DNA of 64,000 bases from Priestia megaterium (GTDB lineage: Bacteria; Bacillota; Bacilli; Bacillales; Bacillaceae_H), in assembly GCA_008180335.1 (NCBI GenBank), contig VTEF01000001.1:312636-376635 (forward strand), read 5' to 3'. The position numbers and the translations under genes were made by a program. The notes below the pieces were generated by a model. The model saw only the letters and a list, made by a program, of their open reading frames with translations, searched no databases and was not told the origin of the DNA. Shown here in pieces: positions 48,984 through 58,819 of the stretch. How positions within the stretch are numbered: position 1 is the first letter of the stretch; each line of letters begins with the position of its first letter.

Positions 48984-49928
48984 ATGAAATGGTCTGAAAT
49001 TTGTATTCATACGACACAAGAAGCAATTGAACCAATCTCACATATTTTACATGAATCAGGAGCTAGCGGTGTTGTCATTGAAGATCCTGCAGATTTAATA
49101 AAGGAAAGAGATACAACTTTCGGGGAGATCTACCAGCTTGATGCTAACGATTACCCTGAAGAAGGAGTAATTATTAAAGCATACCTTCCAGTAAATAGTT
49201 TTCTCGGAGAAACAGTTGAAGGAATTAAAGAAGCCATCAATGGTTTGCTTGTGTATGACTTTGACTTGGGGGCTAACAAAGTAACGATTAGTGAAGTAAA
49301 CGAAGAAGAGTGGGCAACAGCTTGGAAAAAATACTATCATCCTGTCAAGATCTCAGAACGTTTTACAATTGTGCCGACTTGGGAAAACTATGAAAGAGTA
49401 AATACTGATGAATTAATTATTGAATTAGATCCTGGAATGGCATTTGGAACAGGAACACACCCAACAACGGTGATGTCTCTACAAGGATTAGAGCGTACAA
49501 TTGAGAGAGAGGATACGGTCATTGATGTTGGGACAGGTTCAGGTGTACTTAGTATTGGTGCAGCATTATTAGGTGCAAAAGACGTGCAAGCATTAGATTT
49601 AGATGAAGTAGCGGTACGATCAGCTCGTCTAAATATCAAATTAAATAAAGTTCAAGATGTGGTCACAGTCTCTCAAAACAACTTATTAAATAATATTAAT
49701 GGACCGGTAGATGTAGTTGTTGCTAATATTTTAGCAGAAGTAATTGTTCGCTTTGTAGACGATGCTTTTAATGTTTTAAAACCAGGAGGAACATTTATTA
49801 CATCAGGTATTATTAGTGCGAAGAAAGAAGAAGTCAAAGCAGCACTTGTAGAAGCTGGATTTATCATTCAAGAAGTGACAGTAATGGAAGATTGGGTAGC
49901 CATTATTGCTAAAAAACAGGCGGAATAA
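48984..49928 (+). CDS. prmA: Ribosomal protein L11 methyltransferase
   Basis: A 314-residue SAM methyltransferase that trimethylates ribosomal protein L11. The N-terminal L11-binding domain begins [10 protein letters not shown], and the catalytic domain has [29 protein letters not shown] and VVANILAEV. The ATG at 48984 matches the family N-terminus; ATG 48969 is possible but crowds the AGAAGGG site. Confidence 0.96.
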   Translation: MKWSEICIHTTQEAIEPISHILHESGASGVVIEDPADLIKERDTTFGEIYQLDANDYPEEGVIIKAYLPVNSFLGETVEGIKEAINGLLVYDFDLGANKVTISEVNEEEWATAWKKYYHPVKISERFTIVPTWENYERVNTDELIIELDPGMAFGTGTHPTTVMSLQGLERTIEREDTVIDVGTGSGVLSIGAALLGAKDVQALDLDEVAVRSARLNIKLNKVQDVVTVSQNNLLNNINGPVDVVVANILAEVIVRFVDDAFNVLKPGGTFITSGIISAKKEEVKAALVEAGFIIQEVTVMEDWVAIIAKKQAE

Positions 49929-49944
49929 GTGAGAAGGTGTAAAG

Positions 49945-50697
49945 GTGCAACGTTATTTTTTACCAAACGATCAATTTGATGACAATAAAGTAAAAATTAA
50001 TCAAGACGATGCTCATCATATGATTCGTGTCATGCGAATGACTGTCGGTAATCGAATCATTTGCTGCAATGAAAATGGCCAAGCAGCTCTTTGTGAAATT
50101 GAAAATATTTCCGCTAACGAAGTAGAAGCATCTATTATAGAATGGATAAGTGAAAAAAAAGAGTTGCCAGTCTCGGTAACTATTGTGAACGGTCTGCCTA
50201 AAGGGGATAAGCTGGAATTAATTATCCAAAAAGGGACAGAACTTGGTGCATCTAAGTTTATCCCTTTTATTGCTGCTCGTTCCGTTGTGAAGTGGGATGC
50301 AAAAAAAGGCGCCAAAAAGTTAGAGCGTTGGAATAAAATTGCCAAAGAAGCAGCAGAGCAGTCTCACCGTACGATTGTTCCAGTTGTTCATACACCTGTT
50401 TCGTTAAAACAACTGGCCGAACTAGAAAAAGAATATACGTATAAAATTGTTGCATACGAAGAGGAAGCAAAGCAAGGTGAAACATCTAATTTGCATAGGA
50501 ATCTCTCTTCGCTGCAGGCCGGTGATTCTATTCTTGTTGTGGTTGGTCCAGAAGGTGGGTTAACCGAGCAAGAGGTTTCTTTCTTACATGAACATGGATT
50601 TACGATGTGTGGATTTGGTCCACGAATTTTACGTGCAGAAACGGCACCAATGTATGTGCTATCTGCCATTTCTTATCAAACTGAGTTAATGAGGTGA
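49945..50697 (+). CDS. rsmE: 16S rRNA (uracil1498-N3)-methyltransferase RsmE
   Basis: A 250-residue SPOUT-class methyltransferase with an N-terminal PUA-like domain (MQRYFLPNDQF) and a C-terminal knotted SAM-binding region (VVGPEGGLTEQEV, LGPRILR-type ending as FGPRILRAETA). It modifies U1498 near the decoding site. GTG start after AGAAGGTG. Its stop overlaps the upstream region of mtaB. Confidence 0.96.
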   Translation: MQRYFLPNDQFDDNKVKINQDDAHHMIRVMRMTVGNRIICCNENGQAALCEIENISANEVEASIIEWISEKKELPVSVTIVNGLPKGDKLELIIQKGTELGASKFIPFIAARSVVKWDAKKGAKKLERWNKIAKEAAEQSHRTIVPVVHTPVSLKQLAELEKEYTYKIVAYEEEAKQGETSNLHRNLSSLQAGDSILVVVGPEGGLTEQEVSFLHEHGFTMCGFGPRILRAETAPMYVLSAISYQTELMR

Positions 50698-50702
50698 AGA
50701 CA

Positions 50703-52061
50703 ATGCCAACAGTTGCTTTCCACACGTTAGGGTGTAAAGTAAATCATTATGAAACAGAAGCAATTTGGCAGCTGTTTAAAGGAGCAAATTACGATCGAGT
50801 TGAATACGAACAGTCTGCTGATGTATATGTTATTAATACCTGTACTGTGACGAATACAGGTGACAAAAAAAGTCGTCAAGTTATTCGTCGTGCTGTACGG
50901 AAAAATCCAGATGCGGTTATTTGTGTAACAGGATGTTATGCTCAAACATCTCCAGCAGAAATTATGGCCATTCCAGGAGTAGATATTGTAGTGGGTACAC
51001 AAGATCGGGTAAAAATGCTTGAGTATATTGAGCAGTTTAAAAAGGAACGTCAGCCAATTAATGGTGTAGGAAATATTATGAAAACACGTGTATACGAAGA
51101 GTTGGATGTACCAGCTTTTACAGATCGTACTCGTGCATCCTTAAAAATTCAAGAAGGCTGCAATAATTTCTGCACATTTTGTATTATTCCATGGGCGCGT
51201 GGATTAATGCGTTCACGTGATCCAAAAGAAGTGGTTTCCCAAGCTCAACAGCTAGTAGATGCAGGTTATAAAGAAATTGTACTAACAGGTATTCATACTG
51301 GCGGTTATGGTGAGGATATGAAAGACTATAATTTAGCCCAATTGTTACGTGATTTAGAGTCGCAGGTAAAAGGGCTAAAACGCATCCGTATTTCGTCTAT
51401 TGAAGCAAGTCAAATTACAGATGAAGTAATTGAGGTATTAGATCAATCAGAAATGGTCGTACGTCATTTGCACATTCCACTTCAATCTGGTTCTAATACG
51501 GTGCTAAAACGTATGCGCCGTAAATATACAATGGAATTCTTCGGCGAGCGTTTAAATCGTTTAAAAGAAGCGCTACCTGGTTTAGCTATTACATCTGATG
51601 TAATTGTAGGTTTTCCTGGTGAAACAGAAGAAGAATTTATGGAAACATATAATTTTATTAAAGAACATAAATTCTCAGAATTGCATGTATTCCCATATTC
51701 TAAGCGTACAGGTACGCCAGCAGCACGCATGGATGATCAGATCGATGAAGAAATAAAAAATGAACGTGTCCATCGTTTAATTGAACTTTCAAATCAACTT
51801 GCAAAAGAATATGCTTCAAAGTTTGAGGGAGAAGTATTAGAAGTTATTCCAGAAGAGCAATATAAAGAAGATCCAAATAGTGGCTTATATGTTGGGTATA
51901 CAGATAATTACTTGAAAGTAGTGTTTCCAGCCACAGAAGACATGGTTGGTAAGCTTGTAAAAGTGAAAATCTCAAAAGCAGGATATCCTTATAATGAAGG
52001 TGAGTTCGTTCGTGTAATGGATGACGTACCTGTTGTTAACCCAGTAAAAATGAGTTCATAA
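50703..52061 (+). CDS. mtaB: tRNA N6-threonylcarbamoyladenosine methylthiotransferase MtaB (YqeV)
   Basis: A 452-residue radical SAM methylthiotransferase that converts t6A37 to ms2t6A37 in ANN-decoding tRNAs. The N-terminal MTTase domain has TLGCKVNHYET, NTCTVT and TGCYAQ, supplying three cysteines. The radical SAM motif is CNNFCTFC, and a TRAM domain closes the protein. The ATG at 50703 follows GAGGTGAAG; the rsmE stop overlaps this ribosome site. Confidence 0.96.
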   Translation: MPTVAFHTLGCKVNHYETEAIWQLFKGANYDRVEYEQSADVYVINTCTVTNTGDKKSRQVIRRAVRKNPDAVICVTGCYAQTSPAEIMAIPGVDIVVGTQDRVKMLEYIEQFKKERQPINGVGNIMKTRVYEELDVPAFTDRTRASLKIQEGCNNFCTFCIIPWARGLMRSRDPKEVVSQAQQLVDAGYKEIVLTGIHTGGYGEDMKDYNLAQLLRDLESQVKGLKRIRISSIEASQITDEVIEVLDQSEMVVRHLHIPLQSGSNTVLKRMRRKYTMEFFGERLNRLKEALPGLAITSDVIVGFPGETEEEFMETYNFIKEHKFSELHVFPYSKRTGTPAARMDDQIDEEIKNERVHRLIELSNQLAKEYASKFEGEVLEVIPEEQYKEDPNSGLYVGYTDNYLKVVFPATEDMVGKLVKVKISKAGYPYNEGEFVRVMDDVPVVNPVKMSS

Positions 52062-52066
52062 AAAAA

Positions 52067-52093
52067 GAGGCTGTTTAGACAGCTTCTTTTTTT
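52067..52093 (+). terminator. Intrinsic terminator after mtaB
   Basis: GAGGCTGT pairs with ACAGCTTC (one G-T pair), followed by a run of T. Confidence 0.88.
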
Positions 52094-52113
52094 ATCTTAA
52101 AGAGGTGTCAAAC

Positions 52114-52430
52114 ATGTGTAAAAGTTTGCGTCTGTTTGTGTAAATCCAATTTGGATAAAGTTATTTAGCAGGAACGGAAGTCAAAGTGTGTACGATAGTT
52201 GGTTTTCCATTAGAAGCTAATACTTCTGAAAAAAAGCTTTTGAAACATCTGATGCCATTGCAAAAGGTGCAACTGAAATTGACATGGTTATTAACATCGG
52301 TGCAATGAAAGACGATGATGAAAACCTTGCAGAGCAATCACAAGCAGTTATTGATACAGGGGCAGCACGAATTCGTGCAAGTGCAGGGGAATCAATCGTT
52401 GAAGGATTGACAGCTAATACGGATTATTAA
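52114..52430 (+). pseudogene. deoC: Decayed deoxyribose-phosphate aldolase gene (deoC remnant)
   Basis: A ribosome site (AGAGGTG) and ATG at 52114 remain. Pieces of DeoC then follow in changing frames: FASVCVNPIW, then [18 protein letters not shown] after a frameshift. After another frameshift comes [20 protein letters not shown] with NIGAMKDD. The catalytic middle is missing, and the frame jumps to a typical C-terminus, [18 protein letters not shown]. An in-frame stop sits near the start. The piece is about half the normal length (about 220 codons) and cannot be functional. Confidence 0.9.
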
Positions 52431-52511
52431 AAATGATAGTAGGAAAGGTATGTTTAGAGTCGTTCACTCATAAAATAACGAAGAGTGAACCGATTACTTT
52501 AGCTAAAGCAG

Positions 52512-52540
52512 TTGACCTAAAGGGCTCATTATATTATAAT
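52512..52540 (+). promoter_or_regulatory. Strong SigA promoter of rpsU
   Basis: TTGACC, exactly 17 bases, then a perfect TATAAT, about 70 bases before rpsU. Confidence 0.85.
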
Positions 52541-52612
52541 GGCAAAAGACATGTCTAACACATGTCATTTCATTATGATGTTAGTGGTTTTGTTCGGAGG
52601 GAGGGAATTAGA

Positions 52613-52786
52613 ATGTCAAAAACAGTTGTTCGTAAAAACGAATCGCTTGAAGATGCTCTTCGTCGTTTCAAACGTTCAGTTTCAAAAACTGGTACGTTAC
52701 AAGAAGCGAGAAAGCGCGAATTCTATGAAAAGCCTAGCGTAAAGCGTAAGAAGAAGTCTGAAGCTGCTAGAAAGCGCAAGTTCTAA
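52613..52786 (+). CDS. rpsU: 30S ribosomal protein S21
   Basis: A 57-residue highly basic protein ([20 protein letters not shown] at the N-terminus, [12 protein letters not shown] at the C-terminus). It joins the 30S platform near the anti-Shine-Dalgarno end of 16S rRNA. The ATG at 52613 follows GGAGGGA; the frame is open upstream. It is followed closely by yqeY and likely shares its transcript. Confidence 0.98.
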
Positions 52787-52804
52787 TAAGAGGGTGGATT
52801 TATT

Positions 52805-53248
52805 ATGAGTCTTCTCGAGCGTTTAAATAGTGATATGAAGCAAGCGATGAAAAACAAAGAGAAAGAGAAGCTTACGGTTATTCGTATGGTAAAAGCATCT
52901 CTTCAAAATGAAGCCATTAAGTTGGGTCACGATCTAACTGAAGCAGACGAGTTGACGGTTATTTCTCGCGAATTCAAACAACGTAAAGACTCCCTCCATG
53001 AATTTGAGAAAGCAGGTCGTCAAGATCTTGTTGATAAAATTCATTCTGAATTAGTGATTTTAGAAGCATATGCTCCTAAACAACTAAATGAAGAAGAGTT
53101 AACTGAAATTATTAAAGCGACGATTGAAGAAACGCAGTCTTCCTCTAAAGCTGACATGGGGAAAGTTATGGGAGCGCTTATGCCTAAGGTTAAAGGTAAA
53201 GCTGATGGCTCTCTTGTTAATAAGCTTGTTCTTCAACACCTATCATAA
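52805..53248 (+). CDS. yqeY: GatB/YqeY domain protein
   Basis: A 147-residue helical protein of the YqeY family ([20 protein letters not shown] at the N-terminus, [17 protein letters not shown] at the C-terminus). It resembles the tRNA-binding tail of GatB, the amidotransferase subunit, but is free-standing; its role is not established. ATG lies 10 bases after AGAGGGTGG. A strong terminator follows. Confidence 0.95.
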   Translation: MSLLERLNSDMKQAMKNKEKEKLTVIRMVKASLQNEAIKLGHDLTEADELTVISREFKQRKDSLHEFEKAGRQDLVDKIHSELVILEAYAPKQLNEEELTEIIKATIEETQSSSKADMGKVMGALMPKVKGKADGSLVNKLVLQHLS

Positions 53249-53250
53249 AA

Positions 53251-53279
53251 AACACCTTACACTCGTAAGGTGTTTTTTA
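53251..53279 (+). terminator. Intrinsic terminator after yqeY
   Basis: AACACCTTAC pairs with GTAAGGTGTT around four bases, followed by T residues. Confidence 0.93.
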
Positions 53280-53356
53280 TATGACAAACATAGTTAACTG
53301 GATGCTTAATGAAATAATCATAATAAGTAGAAATACATAAAAAAAGCACAAAGTTT

Positions 53357-53382
53357 TGAAACTATTTACAAAGTCATTCGTA
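53357..53382 (+). promoter_or_regulatory. SigW-type promoter of the yqeZ-floA-yqfB operon
   Basis: TGAAAC, exactly 16 bases, then CGTA, the ECF SigW consensus. B. subtilis yqeZ-yqfA-yqfB is a known SigW operon, so envelope stress control is likely. Confidence 0.88.
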
Positions 53383-53432
53383 GATAAGGGTAAGTATTCA
53401 TATGATTCAAGAAAGGGGGGAATCTATAAGAA

Positions 53433-54764
53433 GTGAAAAAATTACTGATAGCTTTATGCCTCTTTATCTCATTTTTATCCTTATATCCATCAGCTAGTAC
53501 ATCCAGTGATGAAAAGGTATATGTCATTCCGGTAGAAAACACGGTAGAAAAAGGTCTCTTTGCATTTCTTAATCGAAGCATTAATGAAGCTGAGAAAGCA
53601 GGTGCCAATCTTATTGTATTAGATATTAATACACCAGGAGGAGCAGTAGATGCGGCTTCAGATATTGGCAAAAGTTTAACATCTACGAATATTCCCATTG
53701 TTGCTTTTGTAAACAAGCAAGCACTATCAGCTGGTGCGTATATTGCACTCAATGCGGATGAAATTTATATGACACCGGGATCAACAATGGGAGCAGCAGC
53801 AATTATTGATCAACAAGGGAATGCAGCAGATGAAAAGGCTCAATCCTATTGGTTATCTGCTATGAAAAGTGCAGCTGAACAGAATAACCGCGATCCAAAA
53901 TATGCAATGGCTATGGCTGATAAATCAATCGCATTACCAGAAGTTGACCTATCAGATAAAGAGTTATTAACTTTAACGCCTCAGCAGGCTGAACAAGTTC
54001 ATTATTCGGAAGGGACCGTTCGAAGCCTAGATGATTTATTGCAGACGCTTGGATACGAGAATGCCGCTGTCATTACAACTGAAGTTAGTTTAGCTGAACA
54101 TATTGCTCGCTTTGTTACCAACCCTATTGTCGTGCCGATTTTGTTATCACTTGGAGGATTAGGGCTCGTTATAGAATTATACACACCGTCATTTGGATTG
54201 GCAGGTTCAATGGGAATTGGTGCATTGTTGTTATTTTTCTACGGTCATCTTGTAGCTGGGCTTGCTGGTATGGAAGCAATTATCTTATTTGTAGGCGGGA
54301 TTATTCTTGCCTTGCTGGAGTTATTTATTCCAGGTGGTATTTTAGGCATTTTAGGCTTAGGTGCAATTATAGTCAGTTTCTTTATGGCTACTGATAGCTA
54401 TGTGCAAATGGGTGTTTCGCTTATCATTGCCATTTCTATTGCACTGGGAGGGGCATTCGTTATGATGAAGTTTTTTGGCAAAAGGCTACGAACATTCAAG
54501 AAAATGGTGTTGCATGATTCACTGAATACGGAATCGGGATATGTGTCGAACCAAAACCGTTATGAATTAATTGGAAAGCAAGGACTAACAACAACACCGC
54601 TTCGACCATCAGGTACAGTCATTATTGGTGAGGAATACATTGATGTCGTAACGGAAGGAAGTTATTTGGAAAAAGACACAAAAGTAAAAGTAGTAAAAGT
54701 AGAAGGATCAAGAGTGGTTGTTCGTAAAATAACTGAACCACTACAAGAGGAGGACGTTAATTAA
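53433..54764 (+). CDS. yqeZ: NfeD family membrane serine protease YqeZ
   Basis: A 443-residue membrane-bound ClpP-fold protease (NfeD1b type). A signal sequence (about residues 1-25) precedes the protease domain, with [10 protein letters not shown] and [11 protein letters not shown], whose serine is the likely nucleophile. Four to five transmembrane helices (about 220-350) and a C-terminal OB-fold NfeD domain follow. It partners with flotillins in membrane microdomains. GTG start. Its last base overlaps the floA start (TAATG). Confidence 0.93.
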   Translation: MKKLLIALCLFISFLSLYPSASTSSDEKVYVIPVENTVEKGLFAFLNRSINEAEKAGANLIVLDINTPGGAVDAASDIGKSLTSTNIPIVAFVNKQALSAGAYIALNADEIYMTPGSTMGAAAIIDQQGNAADEKAQSYWLSAMKSAAEQNNRDPKYAMAMADKSIALPEVDLSDKELLTLTPQQAEQVHYSEGTVRSLDDLLQTLGYENAAVITTEVSLAEHIARFVTNPIVVPILLSLGGLGLVIELYTPSFGLAGSMGIGALLLFFYGHLVAGLAGMEAIILFVGGIILALLELFIPGGILGILGLGAIIVSFFMATDSYVQMGVSLIIAISIALGGAFVMMKFFGKRLRTFKKMVLHDSLNTESGYVSNQNRYELIGKQGLTTTPLRPSGTVIIGEEYIDVVTEGSYLEKDTKVKVVKVEGSRVVVRKITEPLQEEDVN

Positions 54765-55747
54765 TGGAACCAGGTAGTTTATTATTCTTTGTTGGTATTG
54801 GTTTAGCAATTATTTTGTTAGCTGTCTTTTTTACATTTGTCCCAATTATGCTGTGGATTTCTGCATTAGCGGCAGGTGTACGTATTAGTATTTTGACACT
54901 AGTTGGAATGAGGCTGCGCCGTGTTATTCCATCCCGTGTCGTAAATCCTTTGATTAAAGCAACGAAAGCAGGTTTAGGTATTTCAATCAATCAGTTAGAG
55001 AGTCATTATTTAGCAGGTGGTAATGTAGATCGTGTTGTCAATGCGTTAATTGCAGCACATCGTGCAAATATCGAATTAAGTTTTGAACGGTGCGCCGCAA
55101 TCGATTTAGCCGGCCGTAATGTGCTAGAAGCTGTTCAGATGAGCGTTAATCCAAAAGTGATTGAAACACCTTTCATTTCAGGTGTGGCGATGGATGGAAT
55201 TGAAGTGAAAGCAAAAGCGAGAATTACAGTACGTGCTAATATCGACCGTTTAGTCGGTGGTGCCGGTGAAGAAACAATTATTGCCCGTGTAGGTGAAGGG
55301 ATTGTTTCGACAATTGGTTCACAGCAAGATCATAAAAAAGTGTTAGAAAATCCAGACATGATCTCACAAACAGTGCTAAGTAAAGGGTTGGATTCAGGTA
55401 CTGCATTTGAAATTCTATCCATTGATATTGCAGATATTGATATCGGTAAAAATATTGGAGCAGTTCTTCAAACAGACCAGGCCGAAGCAGATAAAAACAT
55501 CGCACAGGCAAAAGCGGAAGAACGCCGAGCGATGGCTGTGGCACAAGAACAAGAAATGAGAGCCCGTGTTGAAGAGATGCGTGCCAAAGTAGTGGAGGCC
55601 GAAGCAGAAGTGCCACTTGCAATGGCGGAAGCTCTTCGTTCTGGCAACCTAGGGGTAATGGACTACATGAACATCCGAAACGTTGATGCAGACACAGAAA
55701 TGCGTGATTCAATTAGTAGAATGGGCAAGCAAGAAGACGAAAAGTAA
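54764..55747 (+). CDS. floA: Flotillin-like protein FloA
   Basis: A 327-residue membrane scaffold. An N-terminal membrane hairpin (about residues 5-45) is followed by a PHB/SPFH domain ([38 protein letters not shown]). A C-terminal Ala/Glu-rich coiled coil (about 235-295) completes it. FloA organises functional membrane microdomains. One-base overlap with yqeZ implies translational coupling in the SigW-type operon. Confidence 0.97.
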   Translation: MEPGSLLFFVGIGLAIILLAVFFTFVPIMLWISALAAGVRISILTLVGMRLRRVIPSRVVNPLIKATKAGLGISINQLESHYLAGGNVDRVVNALIAAHRANIELSFERCAAIDLAGRNVLEAVQMSVNPKVIETPFISGVAMDGIEVKAKARITVRANIDRLVGGAGEETIIARVGEGIVSTIGSQQDHKKVLENPDMISQTVLSKGLDSGTAFEILSIDIADIDIGKNIGAVLQTDQAEADKNIAQAKAEERRAMAVAQEQEMRARVEEMRAKVVEAEAEVPLAMAEALRSGNLGVMDYMNIRNVDADTEMRDSISRMGKQEDEK

Positions 55748-55774
55748 GGAATTAAATAAGGAGGTAGACTCCTC

Positions 55775-56260
55775 ATGAATGTCATCGAAGCTTTAATTGA
55801 GTTTATAGTAGGAAATTTATTTATCATTGTGATCATAGGAGGGGTTATTTTTAATGTCATTCAGCGCTTTATGGCTACTTCAAATGAAGATGAGCAAAAG
55901 CGTTCTAAGCGTCAACCGATGCCTCCAGTGGGAGGACCTTCTACAAGCGATCGTCCAAAGCGCATACCTTATCGGCCAGAAATGGAGCGTAAAGAAGAGC
56001 CGGTTAGACAGTTAACTCATAAAGTAGAAAGCGTTGAACCTACAAACGCACAACAACAGTTACAAGAAAAGTTAGAGGAATTAAAAAGTAAAGCAAAACA
56101 ATCACCTTCCCCCATCTCAAAAGGGAGTATTTCAAGTATGTCAAAATCACGTGCCACAACAAGTTCATTACATGTTTCAAGAAAAGAAGCATTGCAAGGT
56201 GTCATCTGGTCAGAGATATTAGGTGCACCGAAGTCGAAAAGACAAATTTATAAACGATAA
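55775..56260 (+). CDS. yqfB: Membrane-anchored protein YqfB-like
   Basis: A 161-residue protein with one N-terminal transmembrane helix (about residues 8-30) and a long, basic, low-complexity cytosolic tail rich in Lys, Ser, Pro and Gln, ending in KRQIYKR. No enzyme motif is visible. It is third in the operon behind floA, where B. subtilis has yqfB; the name rests mainly on this position. ATG follows AAGGAGG. Function unknown, probably linked to flotillin microdomains. Confidence 0.75.
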   Translation: MNVIEALIEFIVGNLFIIVIIGGVIFNVIQRFMATSNEDEQKRSKRQPMPPVGGPSTSDRPKRIPYRPEMERKEEPVRQLTHKVESVEPTNAQQQLQEKLEELKSKAKQSPSPISKGSISSMSKSRATTSSLHVSRKEALQGVIWSEILGAPKSKRQIYKR

Positions 56261-56276
56261 ATAGATGTGATACATT
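56247..56276 (+). promoter_or_regulatory. Possible SigE promoter of yqfC
   Basis: TTTATAA, 15 bases, then GATACATT, one mismatch from the SigE -10 CATACAHT; the -35 is weak. yqfC and yqfD are sporulation genes, which fits. Confidence 0.4.
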
Positions 56277-56318
56277 AACCCCCTTTCTCATAAACATGAG
56301 ATGAAAGGGGGTTCTTTT
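56277..56318 (+). terminator. Terminator-like hairpin that contains the yqfC ribosome site
   Basis: AACCCCCTTTC pairs perfectly with GAAAGGGGGTT, extended by TCAT/ATGA, and is followed by CTTTTT. It ends the floA operon, but its 3' arm (AAAGGGGG) is also the only ribosome site for yqfC. Confidence 0.8.
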
Positions 56319-56319
56319 T

Positions 56320-56604
56320 ATGAGCAAAAAGTGGAGACAGCAAATGAAAAGATGGATGACAAAAACAATGGAACTACCCGCTGATGTATTAATGGATCTT
56401 CCTCGAATTACGTTAGTTGGTCAAATACACATATATATTGAAAATCACAAAGGTTTATTAGCCTTTTCTGATACTGAAATACGCGTATTGTTAAAGCAAG
56501 GACAAATGTTAATTCGAGGTGAAGGACTTGTAATTAAAGTCATTTTACCGGAAGAACTAGTATTAGAAGGTAAAATCAATCAAGTTCTTTATTTAGAACA
56601 ATAG
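56320..56604 (+). CDS. yqfC: Sporulation protein YqfC
   Basis: A 94-residue YabP/YqfC-family protein ([19 protein letters not shown], then [20 protein letters not shown] and a C-terminal EGLVIK). It is made in the mother cell during sporulation and acts with YqfD. ATG 56320 uses the GGGGG of the preceding hairpin as ribosome site. A gap of 16 bases separates it from yqfD. Confidence 0.93.
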   Translation: MSKKWRQQMKRWMTKTMELPADVLMDLPRITLVGQIHIYIENHKGLLAFSDTEIRVLLKQGQMLIRGEGLVIKVILPEELVLEGKINQVLYLEQ

Positions 56605-56620
56605 TACAAGGAGGAAAAGA

Positions 56621-57808
56621 ATGAAGAATGAATGGACAAACTTCGTCATTGGTACGGTTCGTATTCGAGTAATTGGAAAAGGAATTGAGCGCTTTTTAAA
56701 TGAATGTGTTCGAAAAGGCATTGTTATTTCGAATGTAAAAAAAATAGATGAGCAATTTGTTATCGCAACTATTTTATTGAAAGATGTGAAAGAAATCCGT
56801 ATACTAGTGCGCAAAGCTGACTGTAAAATCTACTTTATCCGTCGGCAAGGCTTCCCGTTTTTAGTGAAACGGATGTGGAAAAACAGTGGATTTATCATTG
56901 GACTTCTTTCTTTTTTTATCTTACTAACATTATTGTCAAATATGGTATGGAAAGTAGAAATAAATGGTGCGGCACCAGAAACCGAATATCAGATGACCAA
57001 GAAGTTAAATGAAATTGGCGTCAAAAGAGGAAAGTTTCAGTTTTTGCTTGAAAGTCCTGAAAAAATTCAAAAATACTTAACGGATAATATGAATAACATT
57101 ACATGGGTTGGCGTAGAAGTACGGGGAACTTCGTATCATTTTCAAGTGGTTGAGAAAAATGAACCAAAGGCTCAAGAAAAAATATCTCTACAACATTTAG
57201 TTGCGAAAAAGAAAGCCACCATTACCAACTTGTTTGTCGAAAAAGGACAACCTTTAGTAAAAGTAAATGATGTAGTAAATGAAGGGGAATTACTTGTTTC
57301 GGGAATCATTGGAAATGAAAAAAATAAAAAAGTAGTGGCAGCAAAAGGAAAGGTATATGGTGAAACGTGGTATAAATCAGAGGTAGAAATTCCTCTTGAA
57401 ACAAATTTTCATGTGCTAACAGGCGCATCGTATACGAAGCATTATTTAGAATTGAGTGCGTTGAAGTTGCCCGTATGGGGATTTACGAAAGAAGAGTATG
57501 CTAGTAAAAAAGTAGAAGAAGTAAAACGTCCGCTTTACTTCTTCCGGTGGAAACTTCCTATTTCATATGAAAAAGTAATAATAAGAGAAGATGAAACTAC
57601 AAAAAGGGTATACTCTAAAGAAGAAGCAGTCAAAAAAGGGCTAGAAACTGGAAGAAAGCAGTTAAAGAATTTTTTAAATGAAGATGCTGAAATAAAAGGT
57701 GAAAAAGTTTTGCACCAAGAACAGGACAATGGTAAAGTAAAATTATCAATACATTACCAAGTTATAGAAAATATTGCGAGCACCCAACCAATTATTCAAG
57801 GAGATTGA
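56621..57808 (+). CDS. yqfD: Sporulation protein YqfD
   Basis: A 395-residue SpoIV-like membrane protein. A short cytosolic domain (about 1-88) with [14 protein letters not shown] precedes a transmembrane helix near residues 90-110. A large extracytoplasmic domain follows ([20 protein letters not shown]). It is required for late spore development in B. subtilis. ATG follows AAGGAGG. Three bases separate it from phoH. Confidence 0.94.
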   Translation: MKNEWTNFVIGTVRIRVIGKGIERFLNECVRKGIVISNVKKIDEQFVIATILLKDVKEIRILVRKADCKIYFIRRQGFPFLVKRMWKNSGFIIGLLSFFILLTLLSNMVWKVEINGAAPETEYQMTKKLNEIGVKRGKFQFLLESPEKIQKYLTDNMNNITWVGVEVRGTSYHFQVVEKNEPKAQEKISLQHLVAKKKATITNLFVEKGQPLVKVNDVVNEGELLVSGIIGNEKNKKVVAAKGKVYGETWYKSEVEIPLETNFHVLTGASYTKHYLELSALKLPVWGFTKEEYASKKVEEVKRPLYFFRWKLPISYEKVIIREDETTKRVYSKEEAVKKGLETGRKQLKNFLNEDAEIKGEKVLHQEQDNGKVKLSIHYQVIENIASTQPIIQGD

Positions 57809-57811
57809 GGA

Positions 57812-58783
57812 ATGTCAGAAAAGCTAGTAACAATTAATGTACAACTTGATGATTCAAATGAGGCAATTTCTTTATTTGGTGTCCAAGACGTCAATTTAAA
57901 AAGAATTGAAGAAGAGATGAATGTTTCGATTATCTCAAGAGGTGAGACAGTTATTGTTTCAGGCAACATTGAAGATGCTCAAAAGGTAGAAGAGATGTTA
58001 CGTAAGTTGCTAAATATTATAAGAAAGAACATCACAATTTCTGAGCGCGATGTTGTATATGCAATTCAGTTAGCAAAAACAAATTCGCTTGAGTTTTTTG
58101 AAGATGTGTATGAAGAAGAAATTGCTAAGAATGTAAAAGGTAAATCCATTCGTGTGAAAACGTTGGGACAAAGTCGATACGTCTCAGCTATAAAAAAACA
58201 TGATCTTGTCTTTGGGATTGGTCCTGCAGGTACAGGTAAGACATACTTAGCTGTCGTTATGGCTGTCAATGCGCTAAAAAATGGATTTGTAAAACGAATT
58301 ATTTTAACGCGTCCAGCCGTTGAGGCCGGAGAGAGCTTAGGTTTCTTGCCTGGTGACCTAAAAGAGAAGGTAGATCCGTATCTACGTCCCCTATATGATG
58401 CGTTAAACGATGTCTTAGGAGCTGAACATACACAGCGTTTAATTGAAAGAGGAGTAATTGAAATTGCTCCCCTAGCATATATGCGTGGGCGTACATTAGA
58501 TGATGCGTTTGTCATTTTAGACGAGGCTCAAAATACAACATTAGCACAAATGAAAATGTTTTTAACAAGATTGGGATTTGGATCAAAAATGATTATTACA
58601 GGTGATATTTCACAAGTGGACTTGCCAAGAGGCGTTCGATCTGGACTGGAAGCTGTTTCAAAAATATTACAAGATGTAACAGGTATTTCATTTATATATT
58701 TAGACCAGTCAGATGTCGTTCGTCATCCTTTGGTTGGACGAATTATCCAGGCTTATGACCAATTTGACAAGGAGACCCTTTAA
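57812..58783 (+). CDS. phoH: PhoH-like ATPase/helicase domain protein
   Basis: A 323-residue P-loop ATPase of the PhoH family. A KH-like N-terminal segment precedes GIGPAGTGKTYLAV (Walker A), LTRPAVEAGESLGFLPGD, VILDEAQNT (Walker B) and GDISQVDLP. An RNA-related role is likely from its clustering with ybeY and era. ATG follows GATTGAGG. It belongs to the chain yqfC-yqfD-phoH-pgpH-ybeY. Confidence 0.95.
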   Translation: MSEKLVTINVQLDDSNEAISLFGVQDVNLKRIEEEMNVSIISRGETVIVSGNIEDAQKVEEMLRKLLNIIRKNITISERDVVYAIQLAKTNSLEFFEDVYEEEIAKNVKGKSIRVKTLGQSRYVSAIKKHDLVFGIGPAGTGKTYLAVVMAVNALKNGFVKRIILTRPAVEAGESLGFLPGDLKEKVDPYLRPLYDALNDVLGAEHTQRLIERGVIEIAPLAYMRGRTLDDAFVILDEAQNTTLAQMKMFLTRLGFGSKMIITGDISQVDLPRGVRSGLEAVSKILQDVTGISFIYLDQSDVVRHPLVGRIIQAYDQFDKETL

Positions 58784-58819
58784 CACGGGGTCTATTTTGT
58801 GTAAAAGGGGGAAATCGTT

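Noticed and set aside
52539-52742. 67-codon frame upstream of and overlapping rpsU
   Set aside because: It starts inside the rpsU promoter -10 region and lies in another frame; rpsU has the proper ribosome site and family sequence.
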